From Norana najaformis (taxonomy: Eukaryota; Annelida; Clitellata; Crassiclitellata; Hormogastridae), in assembly GCA_964023275.1 (NCBI GenBank), contig OZ029914.1, positions 36,134,424-36,198,423 of the forward strand: DNA of 64,000 bases, given 5' to 3'. The number at the start of each line of letters is the position of its first letter. Position 1 is the stretch's first letter. This document shows, one piece after another, positions 38,193 through 49,061 of this stretch. The notes beneath the pieces were generated by a model, which was not told the origin of the DNA, searched no databases, and saw only the letters and a list, made by a program, of their open reading frames with translations. The translations under genes and the position numbers were made by a program.

Positions 38193-38201
38193 AGAAATAT
38201 T
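38193..38201. other. SINE empty site in gene C
   Basis: A single AGAAATATT sits in flanks that otherwise match units 1 and 2, without the element. Confidence 0.8.
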
Positions 38202-38654
38202 AATAATTAATAATTAATTAATAATAATTAATTATTGATGCATCATTGTACTGTAGGGCTTAAAATAATTTCCGTTTGAATCTTACCTGTGCTTTGATTG
38301 TATGGGATTTTCCAATCGGCGGATGTACCAGTGTAGGAGCTGACAGCAACGGTTGACACTTTTGCTATCAGGAAGTTTTCTGGGTAATAGAGCATCAGAT
38401 TCTTTCCGGTTAAGTTTCCTCTTCCGATGGCTAGTGTTCCGTTTGTCCAAGAAATCCACAGCCAAACAGGCACAGCGCCATTTGACAAAACTGCTGTAAA
38501 GCGACAGCCTGCAACATTACTGCTTACTCTACTGCAGGGCCTGTAATGGATATAAAAATGATAGTCTCACCGATTCCAGTAAATAAATGTCAGGCATTCA
38601 TGTCTGACGCCTCTAAGGCGCGGTGCATATGTATCTAAATATGCTGCGTTTTCT

Positions 38655-38830
38655 CTAATCTCTCGCAAGTCTAATCTAGAACTGTTCTTAGTGAACGAGG
38701 TTTTTCGGTTGGTACCTAGATTTTTGGAACTTTCCTTCTGTATCTATTCGTTCTGCTCAATCACTTGTGCCGTTTCGTTCTCAGCTTGATGCTTACTTCT
38801 CCTCAAATTGTTTATCCATCATAGGCCACC
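38655..38830 (+). mobile_element. LINE 3' fragment in gene C intron (unit 3 only)
   Basis: A frame with WNFPSVSIRSAQSLVPFRSQ is the common tail of CR1-like RTs. It occupies the place where units 1 and 2 carry the CHCHD-like retropseudogene. Confidence 0.6.
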
Positions 38831-40411
38831 TCTCTATTTAGCCGCAGTTCATTCTGGATATGGACCTGGTTGCGCCTGGTTTTTGGTGCGCCATCTGTTG
38901 ATGTTTTGTTCATTAAATACAGGCGCAAAACGAATTACTATTAATAATAATAAAAATAATGAAATAACAATGATAAAAATAATAATAAAAATAATGATTA
39001 ATAATATTGAATATTCAGAAAACTTATATAGCATCGTTTTTGTAATGCACAAGGAGACAATTGATGGTAGGCTTAAGCAACACCATACTCTGACTGTCTT
39101 GGTATTCAAGACGAAGTTATTCTAATGAAACAATGGCTCACTTGATAATGGTTTGTGTTGCATCCGCAACATCGACGGAGACTTCGTACATATTGTGAGT
39201 GTAATCATCTGCAGTTGTCACTAAAGCCACATGGGCATCTCTAGTTGACTTGACTTCAAAGACCAAACTTTGCTTTCCCTTCAAGTTTATTCCAGTCTCA
39301 ACATAGGAAGACTCGGTAGTGGTTTTACTGAAATAATCTTTTGAAACAATGGCATCATATAATTAGTTTACTGTACTTGAGTATTCCCGAACAATTTTTG
39401 TTTATTCACTCGTTTCCATGCAACAATAATAATATAGGCTTATATGACTCACACAGTGAAGCATGGAAGCCTATATTAAACACAGTTTTTGTTATGCTGA
39501 CAATCGCATAAATATAAAATTTGATATAGCGAGCCTTCACTTGTCCAGCTTCTGGATATCTTCTCTTTAGCAGGTCTCTAAAAGCGAAATTAAGCTTAGT
39601 GCTGCAACTATGCGGCGATGCTGATGTTTTATTTATTATAATTGAGAAGCAATCAATAGGCTAAATAAATTTTATCACAAATTTCTCCTCTCCATTGGCT
39701 ATTTCTTGGACTTTGACTAGACTATTCAGAATTGCAAACTCTGGACTTTATGTTCCCTTCAAAGCGATATCGTTTGACGCCCAGTATTCCACGAATGGAC
39801 TAGTTTTGATTAGAAAATAATATTTTAGATTACTTTAGTAGTTTTTTTACAGTTGTTGTCACAGAGACAAGTTTTATTTGAGCCTATACTGAATTGCGCA
39901 TCACCAAAGTTATGTATAGTTGGCTTTAAAATAACGGGTAAATAATATAACACTGCATAAATACAATCATCGACCATTATATTTGTCGTTAGTCTGCTTT
40001 CTTTTCACAACATTATCGTGTATCATTATGTCGACTCGTGCATCAGACGTGAATCAATGTAAAAATCTAGGCATCTTAATTCTGCATCATTAGCGATATT
40101 GTTCGCAAAAATAGTAAATTACTGTCCAACTCAAAAAACTCTATTCCACTGTGTTTTCTTGTGTAGCTGTTCTGAAAGAGATCTATGAGCTAAATTATGT
40201 CAAAGAAGCTTTCTTCGGTCATAAGTGGTAGCACATAGATCTACCTGAAGCCGCATTTCCAAGAGCACGGAAGAATTCTAAAATATCATTCACAGAATAT
40301 TATAATTGATATTCCCAATAAAATTGTATTATTGTAATGAAACAAGTAAAATGGCAACATGCGTGTCCATATTGGTGAGACTAATTAGAAGAAAGTATCA
40401 AATTACTCCTA

Positions 40412-41160
40412 AACCAGCCGTATAATGCGAGATTGCGACTCCAATGAAGCAACCTGCACCTTTGGCTTCTCATTGCGCAAAAAACCATTTAACAGTCGAG
40501 TACTGGAATGCTGTTCCTCGAACGAACTTTTCGGCATATATGAATTTTGAGTGCGCACCCTGATAGACAGACTCCTCCCTTTAGGACTGCGAATGCTCAT
40601 CAGACGCCTTTAATTCCATCGTTCAATGGAACCTTTCGTGATCTTCGTCGAGCAGTCAGACGATTTTGAGCGACGTTCTCGGAGAACTCGCAGTGCTGAG
40701 TAACTAATCGCCTGTACTCTAATCATTTTCATGAGGAAAGGAGATCCTCTATAGAGAAAATGTGATCTAACGGGATTCTGACAACCCAAGATGAAATGGT
40801 AATCGTTCTACAGCATACTTAGCCGTTCCGTTTTAGCAGAAAGTAATATGCGACCGTCATTCTTTCACATGGACTGTCTGGAGTTTATGCATCAAAAGAT
40901 CGACTCAGTCCGCCGCTCTAGCAGAGATGCTGCAACGCTGACCTTGCCTCCAACTAACTGGAGGATGTCAGCAATGGAGATGGAGCCTCTCTTCATCGAA
41001 GATCTGCGCCAGTTGTTGCAGTAGTCACCACCGAATTCGTGTGAGTTCGACCGTCTACCACCGTGTCATATTAAGAACTTTGTAGATGATCGTTCTTTGC
41101 TTTTGTTTTGGGTGCTCTAAGGCGTTATTTGCTTCATCTTAGGCTTCGTGATATTGATGT
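40412..41160. other. Unit 3-specific replacement segment, unrecognised
   Basis: It replaces about 740 bp of the unit 1 and 2 sequence (12300-13040) with unrelated, somewhat GC-richer DNA of similar length. It starts immediately after the single 20-bp repeat. No family could be recognised on either strand, although a 63-codon minus frame exists at 40409-40600. Confidence 0.6.
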
Positions 41161-41354
41161 AAAGGAAAAGGACAATTTTATATTCATTTACAACTGATGT
41201 TGTCACAAATTTGTATAGCAAACTCTACGATATATAAGTTTAGTTATAACGCACGCTGCTATAGGTACTGTTTGAAAATTTGCAACTATTTGCTTAAAAC
41301 TATTTTAAAAAGTTACAAAGTTCAAAGGCGGAAAAGCTCTATGTTTGTTTGTTT

Positions 41355-41401
41355 TTATTACTTAATTAATGAATTAATTAAATTAATTAATTAATTAATT
41401 A
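41355..41401. repeat. TTAA-rich (ATTA)n tract in unit 3
   Basis: A run of ATTA repeats (ATTAATTAATTA), expanded relative to units 1 and 2. Confidence 0.7.
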
Positions 41402-42290
41402 ACGTTTTTAATTACTTATTTAATCAATTTATTTATTACCATGATTTTTATTACTTACTTAATTAGTTAATTTATATACATACACACATTCACGCGTGCA
41501 TAAATGCTTGTTTGATTAATTTCTACATACTTACTTACGCACCCACATACTTACTTACACACTTACACACTTGCTTATTATTGCCCACACACGTGGTAAT
41601 TCCGGATAGTACTTATCGCTGCTTATTAGAACCAGATAAAGCTGTTTGAAAATCATCGCAGAAAAATTGCTCAGCTGCTGAATACTGACGTTTCTAGAGA
41701 ACTCGCTCGTGCAGTCTGCGATCTACCGAACGCAAATGAGGGCATTTATTAAAGACTCCCTAGTAACTGTTGCGTTGCGGCCTATTTCATTATCTTTTCT
41801 ATAGCTAGTCAAATCGACAAAAGTCCAATTCAAGTAACGACCGTCAGCTCCACAGCTTTTGCATTTACGCCTTCAAATAAACTGGGTCTTTCAGAGCGAC
41901 AAGACTATTGTCTAACGCGATAGTGTGCCATGTTTGTAACCAACTACTGCATTAACGTTATTGAAGCCATCTCTTCGACGTGGTGTCATATATGTAAATG
42001 TTATATAACCTCCTTTCGTTAATAAACAAATGACCGTTTGAATTAATACATGATGCATGTATCGCCTGCAAATGATGACAAGAAGTTCAGAAGAGCAAAA
42101 GCGGAAAAGTTGTATTTGTTTATTAAGCAATTTATTTATTTTCATATTCACACACACGTTCGTGCATGCCTGCTTGCTTTACACCTATTTAGTTACTTAC
42201 TTCATCACTTACTGACTGACTGATTTTTGCTTACTTACTTACTTATCTATAATTTCTCATACTCTACGGAATTCCAGGTGGTTTATTCAC

Positions 42291-42330
42291 CGGTGCTTAA
42301 TAGAACCAGATACAGCTATTGGAAAATTAT
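42291..42330 (-). pseudogene. Decayed duplicate of signal-peptide exon (gene C)
   Basis: The start is ATA and the fifth codon TAG; the rest (LYLVLLS) is recognisable. Confidence 0.65.
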
Positions 42331-42805
42331 CGCAGAAATATTGTTCAACTTTTGACAACGAATGTCTCTACAGAACTCAAACATGTGACCTACCGACCAC
42401 CAATGAGTGAGGATGTTTAAGAATCCCTAGCAACTGTTGTCATTATCGTTTCTGTAGTCAAATCTACACAAAACTCAATTCCAGTAACGATCATCAATCG
42501 AGTAGCTTTTGTGATATCGTCGCTAGATAAAATGAAGCTTACGTAGCTTCTAGACTATTGCCAAAACACGATAGTGCGCTTTTTCCTAATGTACCACTGC
42601 ATTATTCGTAACGGAATTACCTCGAAGTGGTGTTTATAGTGGATTTACTTTATCCCCTGTACACATATAAACAACTAACCGACTGAATTAATATTTGAAA
42701 CACGTATAGGCATACTTACAATAGCAAGACCTTACTGTACATGGTTTTCATGTCCTCTTTGGAAAGTGCATAGTAATTTGTTATTAGTAACTTCTATCGC
42801 GCCGG

Positions 42806-43428
42806 TGTCTAATGCACAAGGCATCAATCGATAGCGCACCAAATCCAAACCCCAATCAGATCAATATTCAGAAGGTGAGTACACTAAGACATAAAGGCAG
42901 TCTATGCTGGATAACCAATTTGAAAAAGGTAAGTCATAAGCTGAGAACGATATTACACAAGAGATTGAGCAGAACGAACAGATACAGGAAGAGATTTCGA
43001 AAATTTAGGTCCAGCAACTGAAAAATCTGTTCATTAAGAACAGTTCTAATATTAGGTATTACCACATAAAGACAATCAGATGACCTGATTGAATGAGGAT
43101 AAGTCTGGGAATAATGACTGATTTTTAAGGATTTGGTTTGGCCAGACTACAATGTTTCATAAAGTGAGTCTCCAACAGAAAGAAATTCTTTGCTGAACAG
43201 CAAGCCAATGCAGAGATTTAAGCACAGGTGTCATATGCTCATACATTGACATATTAGTTATGGCTCTAGTCAAGAGTTCTGAACTCTTTGTAGTTTCTGC
43301 ATGTTTGTCTTTGTGATACTAACAGGAATCGAGTTACAGTAGTCAAGGCGAATGGTGACCAAATGCGTCTGCCAAAGATATTCTTGAAGACTTAGGGATA
43401 TGAGGCGTGATTCTGCGTATGTATATGC
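42806..43428 (-). mobile_element. LINE fragment bordering unit 3
   Basis: On the minus strand, broken frames contain IRLDYCNSIP, MQKLQRVQNS, TPVLKSLHWL and, further on, KSLPVSVRSAQSLV: RT post-catalytic blocks in order. Unit 3 similarity ends at its edge, and the LTR element is inserted at its 5' side. Confidence 0.7.
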
Positions 43429-43433
43429 ATAGC
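43429..43433. repeat. Target-site duplication, left
   Basis: ATAGC directly before the LTR; the partner is at 50209-50213. Confidence 0.9.
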
Positions 43434-43896
43434 TGTCACGTCCTCGATTCCCCTCTGGTGTAGCAGGAACAAGACGTGATGGGTTCGCTTAGTGCGAAGC
43501 GATATTTTAATGAAGAATAAAATAATTAATGAAATTAGCGATAAGAAAGTTAGCAATCGATTCAGTCAGTTCTTCTTATCTCGCGTTCACTGCTGTATCA
43601 TGTCCGATCTCTGTTCGAATCTTCATCCCCTCTCGCATGAGCGCAACCCCCTTTTATCCAAGTCCGCCGAACATGGTCCCCTTCCCCTGGGATCGTTGGA
43701 TGTATACGGGGTGTCTATTCACGACTATACCGCTGTCTCTATACATGTCCCTCGCTGTCGGAGTCTGTGGGGGATTCAGGTCTCTATCCCCAGAGAGGCT
43801 CATCGAAGACCCTCGCCTGTTCTCCGATGGCATAATGGCGACCTCAGGCGGGTGTTGTAATCGCCTTCATGCTGACTGCTGATCTTGGCCGTGACA
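43434..43896 (-). repeat. 3' LTR of the Gmr1-like element
   Basis: 463 bp, identical to the other LTR except at two bases (GATAAG/GAAAAG near 43539, and CATGCT/CATACT near 43870). Confidence 0.95.
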
Positions 43897-43910
43897 TTCC
43901 TTCCACCACA
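43897..43910 (-). other. Polypurine tract of the LTR element
   Basis: The minus strand reads GTGGTGGAAGGAA directly before the 3' LTR, a purine-rich plus-strand primer. Confidence 0.6.
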
Positions 43911-44093
43911 AGACGATGACGACGATCGCTTAGCGTTGCATCGTCACAGCTCCAGGCACAGTCATCCAGGATCAGTTGCACGTGACGTCGATGTTCCCAG
44001 AACGAAAGAAAAAACATACAAATATAGACATGTATTTACACCTGTAGCAGGGTAGACCCCTGTTGTGACTGGGTTACTCTCTCTCTCTGTCTC

Positions 44094-46811
44094 TCAAATC
44101 CGAGGCAAGTAATCGGCTGCCGCATTTCTCCGCCCAGCGCGATAGCGGAAGTCAATGTCAAATTCCTGGAGAGCAAGAGCCCAACGAGCCAGTTTGGCGC
44201 TCTTAGGTGCAGCCTCCGTTAAAAAAGACAAAGGGTTATGATCTGAAAAGACGACAACCTTCGCTAAAAAGATCCATGATCTAAACTTCTTCAAGGCCCA
44301 AATGACGGCAAATGCTTCCCGCTCAATAGTCGACCAACGAGTCTGAGTTAAAGAAAGCTTCATACTAGCGAAAGCTATCGGCTTTTCATTACCATCATCG
44401 TCCCACTGAATTAGACAACACCCTACTGCTGTTGCACTGGCATCAACTAAAAGACCAAAATCCTTACTAAAGTCGATGGTGTGCAACTTTGCTGCCATAC
44501 AGAGATCTGTTTTGAGTTTATCTAGAGCATTCTGGTGTTCTGAACTCCATTGCACTTTATTCGGGGCACTTTTCTTGGTTAGATCTGTAATAATATGTGC
44601 TGTTTCGGCTAAGGAAGGGATAAAAGTACGGAAATAACTAAAGAATCCAATCAAACGCCTAACATCCTTCTTTGTGGCTGGTGGCTGTATATCAGCTACA
44701 GCCGCAACCTTAACTGGGTCTGGTTCAATTACACCTGATCCTACGACATGGCCAACAAAGGTAGTCTTACTCTGGGCAAAACTACACTTGTTAAGGTTCA
44801 CAGTTAGCCCCGATTTCTTGATGGTTTGCAAGAATCTTTCCAGATGCGTAAGATGATCATTCCAGGTCATGGAGAAGACAGACATGTCATCCACAAAAGG
44901 TTCAGTGAAGGCCCGTATCGGTTGCAGGATTTGAGAAATACAGCGTATGAAAGTGTTGCTAGCGGATTTCAGTCTGAAGGGCATCCTCTGGAATTCGAAG
45001 AGACCAAAATCACACACAAACGCCGTCAACCAACGGGATTCCTTTTTCACTATGAGCTGCCAATACCCGCTTTTAGCATCAAAGCAACTTATATACTTGG
45101 CCCTACCCACTTTCTGTAATACATCCGCTATTTCGGGGGTTGGAAAACAATCACCTGCAGAGTAATGATTTACATGACGATAGTCAATGGCCAGCCTAAC
45201 GCCGTTCTGACCATTGGGTCCCTTTAGGACGCAAACAACAGGACTCGCCATCTCGCTGCTAGAAGGGATAATGATACCGAGATCTAGCATTTCCTTAATT
45301 TGGCGTTCTACTTCCGGTTTCAGAAGTTCCGGTACTTTGTATGCTCGTAGTCTTTTAGGCCTAAATTCGGCTGAGATTCTGATCTCATGCTCTACGAGGG
45401 AACAAAACCCAGGCTTGTCCGAAAACACCTCTGGAAACTTGTCTATCACTGTAAATAATTGTTGTTTTTCCTCTTCACATAGATGGGCTACTTTGACTGG
45501 ATCAATCCTTGAGCTTGGGCGAGACTCGATTGTTATAGGGTTTTCTATTACCTCGACCGAACCGAATTCCTCGTCCCTATCGAAAATTACGGAACAGTTA
45601 TTCACTAACGCCTGTTCTACTCGCTGGTGGAATTTCCTAATTTTATTTGCATGAACATGCCGTTTCCTACCATCTATTTCTACCATGTAAGAGTAAGGCG
45701 ACTTGACCTCGACAATTGTGCCAGGTCCCTGCCACCGGCTATAGAATTTGGCACCGCCCAAATCCGGAGCCAATACGATTACCTTATCCCCTACTTGATA
45801 TTTGCGGTCAGTACTACGCAGGTTATAGTGACCCGCATATCGTTTCTGTTCAATATCAGAATAGTAATCAGCATATACTTTGGCAAGTTCTAGATTTTCT
45901 TTCAGAGCCTGGAGATATTCTTCGGGTTTTTTGCCGATACTAAAAGGTACCTCTCTTTCCCCGGCCCACGATTCTCTTAAGACACTCAACGGCCCCTTTG
46001 GTAGGGTGCCATACACCATCGTAAATGGGCTCACATGTGTGGTAGACGAGGGCTTCTCTCTGAGACTCCACAAGACAAACGGCAACAATCGAAACCAACC
46101 ACGGGGATCGGATTGCGCTAACTTGTATATCATAGTCTTTAGACTTTGGTTACATCTTTCTACCAGACCTGAGGCCTCGGGATGTCCGGGGGTATTGAAA
46201 CGGGGACTACAGCCTAACCGCTTCAAGAATTCCTGAGTCAGCTTGCTGGTAAAATTACTGCCACAGTCAGAACTAATTACCTTGGGTATTGAGAAGGTCA
46301 TGAATACTTGTAGGAGGGCGTCACATGCCGATTTCGCATTCAAAGATCGCAATGGATACGCCATTGGCCAACGCGAGAATTTATCGACAATAACTAGAGC
46401 GTAGTTGAAATCCGGTTTCAAAACTGACGGGTCTCCTTCAGGTAGAATTGGTCCTATACAATCCATTACTAGATGCGTAGATGGCAATTCATCGTCTCTA
46501 GGGATCGGAGTAATTGGGACTCGATCCGATACTCTAAGTGGGGCTCTCAGTTGACAGACAGAGCAGGTTGAGCAATACACACGAATTCGTTCCTCCATAT
46601 TTGGAAACCAGAAACTAAGCTTAATACGATGACGAGTGGCCTTAGAAGCCATATGACCTGCGAAGGGTGCGTCATGTCCCATTTCGAGAACTACAGGAAC
46701 ACGAGACTCGGGGAGACATAACTGTTTTACTCTATGGCCAAGAATAGTATCCCGGTGATATAAAAGATCGTTTTCAACAAAGAAGTTGCCTTTATTTTTT
46801 CTCGCTAGCTC
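44094..46811 (-). CDS. pol: Pol: integrase, reverse transcriptase, RNase H
   Basis: The open frame runs in phase with gag-pro; the first ATG is at 46682 (862 codons). Counting from that ATG: zinc-binding H3, H10, C40, C43; integrase catalytic D74, D139 and E175, the last two separated by 35 residues; then a GPY/F-like region. RT follows, with CFDAKSGYWQ and FVDDMSVF (catalytic aspartates present). RNase H follows, with LLVDASA, the STIEREAFAV glutamate and FSDHNPL. In the RT motif usually MPFGLK, this copy has MPFRLK, a change at a conserved glycine. Integrase before RT is the diagnostic oddity of the Gmr1 group. Confidence 0.92.
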   Translation of the reverse strand, partial: ELARKNKGNFFVENDLLYHRDTILGHRVKQLCLPESRVPVVLEMGHDAPFAGHMASKATRHRIKLSFWFPNMEERIRVYCSTCSVCQLRAPLRVSDRVPITPIPRDDELPSTHLVMDCIGPILPEGDPSVLKPDFNYALVIVDKFSRWPMAYPLRSLNAKSACDALLQVFMTFSIPKVISSDCGSNFTSKLTQEFLKRLGCSPRFNTPGHPEASGLVERCNQSLKTMIYKLAQSDPRGWFRLLPFVLWSLREKPSSTTHVSPFTMVYGTLPKGPLSVLRESWAGEREVPFSIGKKPEEYLQALKENLELAKVYADYYSDIEQKRYAGHYNLRSTDRKYQVGDKVIVLAPDLGGAKFYSRWQGPGTIVEVKSPYSYMVEIDGRKRHVHANKIRKFHQRVEQALVNNCSVIFDRDEEFGSVEVIENPITIESRPSSRIDPVKVAHLCEEEKQQLFTVIDKFPEVFSDKPGFCSLVEHEIRISAEFRPKRLRAYKVPELLKPEVERQIKEMLDLGIIIPSSSEMASPVVCVLKGPNGQNGVRLAIDYRHVNHYSAGDCFPTPEIADVLQKVGRAKYISCFDAKSGYWQLIVKKESRWLTAFVCDFGLFEFQRMPFRLKSASNTFIRCISQILQPIRAFTEPFVDDMSVFSMTWNDHLTHLERFLQTIKKSGLTVNLNKCSFAQSKTTFVGHVVGSGVIEPDPVKVAAVADIQPPATKKDVRRLIGFFSYFRTFIPSLAETAHIITDLTKKSAPNKVQWSSEHQNALDKLKTDLCMAAKLHTIDFSKDFGLLVDASATAVGCCLIQWDDDGNEKPIAFASMKLSLTQTRWSTIEREAFAVIWALKKFRSWIFLAKVVVFSDHNPLSFLTEAAPKSAKLARWALALQEFDIDFRYRAGRRNAAADYLPRI

Positions 46812-48431
46812 TCAACATTCGAGTAGGGAGGGGCAATCCCTTTGTTCGGACGCCAGTGTGATTGCATCAGCAACACGTTCACTTTGGGGTTCTTCAAGTT
46901 TCTCAATATCAAAGAACTCAGGCTGATCTTCTTCCTGGACGCTACGTTCCCTATTTATTGACTGACAAGTCTTATTACTCATATCTACTCCGTACCTTTT
47001 ATCAGATGTAATTTTATCATCGAATAGAAAATGTAATGCCTCGTGTAAATCATTAACTACCGCCCCCTGGTGACTACTGGATGGATTATCCATCCGACCA
47101 GAAGACATGACGTCATCCTTATTATAATTCTGCACGTTTACTGCTAAAACATTATAACGTGAGACGTCCTCTAAAAGTGTGACTACATTAGGTGTTAAGA
47201 TTACAGCTTCGTTAAGCTTGGGCACCACCGCAAACCAAACACGTACTGGGGGAGCAATGTTAATGATTCCCTCCTGGGCGTTAACCACAGGTTTCACATT
47301 AAGCCTCACCACATTAACCACTTCGGAACTTCCATTAAGACCCGATAACCGTACTTGTTTGCATACTGGTAGGTCTAAATGTGTTACCAGATTACTCTTA
47401 ATGCAGCACATTTCTGAACCACCATCGATCAAAGCCTTTTGATTAGGTAGACTATCAATCTGGACATCTACGTACGATCTAACGTGGAATTCATCGGCGT
47501 CAATAAAAGTATAGGGAGAATCATCACCTTTGTCATATGTTATTGCATCATTTACATTTGAGTTGGAGGAAGAGCACACAGAGCGAGCAGCGTTGCTGGC
47601 CGCTTCGTCCTGGGAACCCTTAGTCTGCGCTGCAGGTGGGGACTGGCCTATCAGAATATCATTAGAGGAATCCGCTGAGCAGGCGTTGACACGTGTCTGC
47701 TTCTTCTCTGACTCAAAAGTCTTATTCGTACACCTGTTAGCAGTGTGTCCGTGCTCATAGCATTTGAAACAGAGACCCCTCCGCATAGCTTCTTCCTTAG
47801 ATATCTTGGTTTGGAATTTAGGGTCACTCTTGTCTTCCCATTGAAATGCCTTAAAGTTGTTGCTTGTATTAGCCTGGGTTCCTCCTCGGTTACCCTGTGA
47901 CGATGCTGAACTGCTGTACCTAAGGGGACTGCCATCTGCACCGCGTGATGCCATATAGGTGTCTATAGAGTGTGCCAATTTATCGTGTTCTAACCAGTTG
48001 TCCCCTTCCTGTGCTAGAATGAAATCGAGACACCCCTTAGGAATTAGATCCTTTAACCTATCTGCACAGAGCAGACTTACGAGTCTGTCGAACTCGTTCG
48101 TAATCTGCCGACTACGTAAGTAGTACATAATTGCATTACGCAACTTCGATGCCAATACGGTGTATGTTTCATCTGCTGCCTTGCGTAACGTGAGAAATCG
48201 CTCGCGTAGCTGAATTGCACTGATCTTGAATTCCTTGAGCAAGAATCCTTTCAAATCCTGATAATCATCCAATTGATTGCGGGTCAAAAGGGCTGTTAAT
48301 GCCTTAGCGCGATCATTCAGGTTTGCTAGCAGAAGTTTAGCCTTTATGTCATCATCAACCTCGTATACTTCGAATAGGTTCTCTATGTGATCAAAATATC
48401 CAGGGATTTCCACTGGGTCTAGGGGGAATTG
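46812..48431 (-). CDS. gag-pro: Gag C-terminal part and protease, ending at an in-frame TGA
   Basis: In the same frame as the N-terminal gag. It has a capsid-like helical region over the first about 150 residues, then a CX2CX4HX4C zinc knuckle (CFKCYEHGHTANRC). An aspartic-protease-like segment follows, with ALIDGGSEMCC (D-G-G instead of the usual D-S/T-G). It ends at TGA (46812-46814), again with open frame continuing in phase. A strict ATG is absent near the beginning because the true start lies in the upstream gag part. Confidence 0.82.
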   Translation of the reverse strand, partial: QFPLDPVEIPGYFDHIENLFEVYEVDDDIKAKLLLANLNDRAKALTALLTRNQLDDYQDLKGFLLKEFKISAIQLRERFLTLRKAADETYTVLASKLRNAIMYYLRSRQITNEFDRLVSLLCADRLKDLIPKGCLDFILAQEGDNWLEHDKLAHSIDTYMASRGADGSPLRYSSSASSQGNRGGTQANTSNNFKAFQWEDKSDPKFQTKISKEEAMRRGLCFKCYEHGHTANRCTNKTFESEKKQTRVNACSADSSNDILIGQSPPAAQTKGSQDEAASNAARSVCSSSNSNVNDAITYDKGDDSPYTFIDADEFHVRSYVDVQIDSLPNQKALIDGGSEMCCIKSNLVTHLDLPVCKQVRLSGLNGSSEVVNVVRLNVKPVVNAQEGIINIAPPVRVWFAVVPKLNEAVILTPNVVTLLEDVSRYNVLAVNVQNYNKDDVMSSGRMDNPSSSHQGAVVNDLHEALHFLFDDKITSDKRYGVDMSNKTCQSINRERSVQEEDQPEFFDIEKLEEPQSERVADAITLASEQRDCPSLLEC

Positions 48432-49061
48432 CTATATAACATTTTGCATTGCGTCTTCATAGAATTTCATCCGACTAGCAATGGAATGCTTTCTATGCCC
48501 ATCTTCTTTGTCTTTCTTAATTTGCCTCGCTAATTCTTCCTCTCTCAACTGTAACTCTTTCTCTTTCATAATTCTTTCTTCCTGTCTCGACTGTAACTCT
48601 TTCTCTTTCATAATTCTTTCTTCCTCTCTCATCTTCCATTCCCTCTCTTCCCGCCTTTTTCTTTCATCCCTTTCCTCTTCTTCCCGCCTTTTTCTTTCAT
48701 CCCTTTCCTCTTCTCTCGCCTTCCATTCCATTTCCAGTTTTTGTCTCTCTAGCTCGTCTCTTCTACGTCTGTCTTCCCTTTCCTCCTGAAATTTCATCAC
48801 TTCAAATTCAAACATCTGCCGTTGAAAATCGGCATCCGACCCTGCTGGAGTTTTACTAGGTGTTACAAGTTTTGATTTGACGGGCTCCGATGTTTGTTCC
48901 CATCCTTCCGCTATTATCTCTGCCCACTCCTCCAACAACTGCGGTCGGTCCATGGCCAGTACCGCCTCCTCATCTAACCCTGCCTTACATAAATAGGCCA
49001 CCAATCGTTCCGTGGGCATTTTTCTAAGCTCAGCCTGTTTTACTGGTGTTAATTTCTCCAT
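48432..49061 (-). CDS. gag: Gag, N-terminal part, ending at an in-frame TAG
   Basis: 209 codons. Residues 1-60 are a compact N-terminal region (PTERLVAYLCKAGLDEEAVL) of the kind found in gag proteins of mollusc and other invertebrate gypsy elements. Residues about 85-195 are a highly charged coiled coil built of repeated REEERDERKR and RIMKEKELQ units. The frame ends at TAG (48432-48434) and continues open in the same frame behind it, so this is the first part of a larger gag. Either the TAG is a recent inactivating change or it is read through; a stop inside gag argues for inactivation. Confidence 0.85.
   Translation of the reverse strand: MEKLTPVKQAELRKMPTERLVAYLCKAGLDEEAVLAMDRPQLLEEWAEIIAEGWEQTSEPVKSKLVTPSKTPAGSDADFQRQMFEFEVMKFQEEREDRRRRDELERQKLEMEWKAREEERDERKRREEEERDERKRREEREWKMREEERIMKEKELQSRQEERIMKEKELQLREEELARQIKKDKEDGHRKHSIASRMKFYEDAMQNVI

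Larger units (their letters stand above)
34832..41656 (-). pseudogene. Gene C: paralogue of gene A with two broken splice sites
   Basis: Homologous exons on the minus strand: 41617-41656, 39142-39337, 38287-38540, 36982-37005, 36227-36407, 35582-35820 and 34832-35124. They total 1227 nt with no internal stop, so the protein-coding parts are all open. Two splice sites are damaged. The donor after the signal exon reads ATAAGT instead of GTAAGT (plus strand 41611-41616, acttat). The acceptor before the microexon reads TTTTAT instead of TTTTAG (plus strand 37006-37007). The second change could be absorbed by skipping the 24-nt microexon without a frameshift; the first would cut the signal peptide off. 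It may therefore be a recent pseudogene, or use another first exon. The last exon ends EISA-stop as in gene D, which looks ancestral. Confidence 0.72.
33068..42805. repeat. Tandem unit 3, truncated (carries gene C)
   Basis: It aligns to unit 2 from the joint at 33068 until about 42805, where similarity stops (unit 2 position about 29008) and a minus-strand LINE fragment begins. It lacks the SINE and the CHCHD-like retropseudogene of units 1 and 2. It has an unrelated segment at about 40412-41160 in place of the unit 1 segment at about 12300-13040. It is the most diverged of the three units. Confidence 0.88.

Noticed and set aside
38808-39125. Plus-strand 105-aa frame in unit 3
   Set aside because: Mostly translated AAT microsatellite joined to a LINE remnant.
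43492-43882. Two overlapping plus-strand frames, repeated at 49804-50194
   Set aside because: They lie inside the LTRs and are antisense to the element; duplicated only because the LTRs are.
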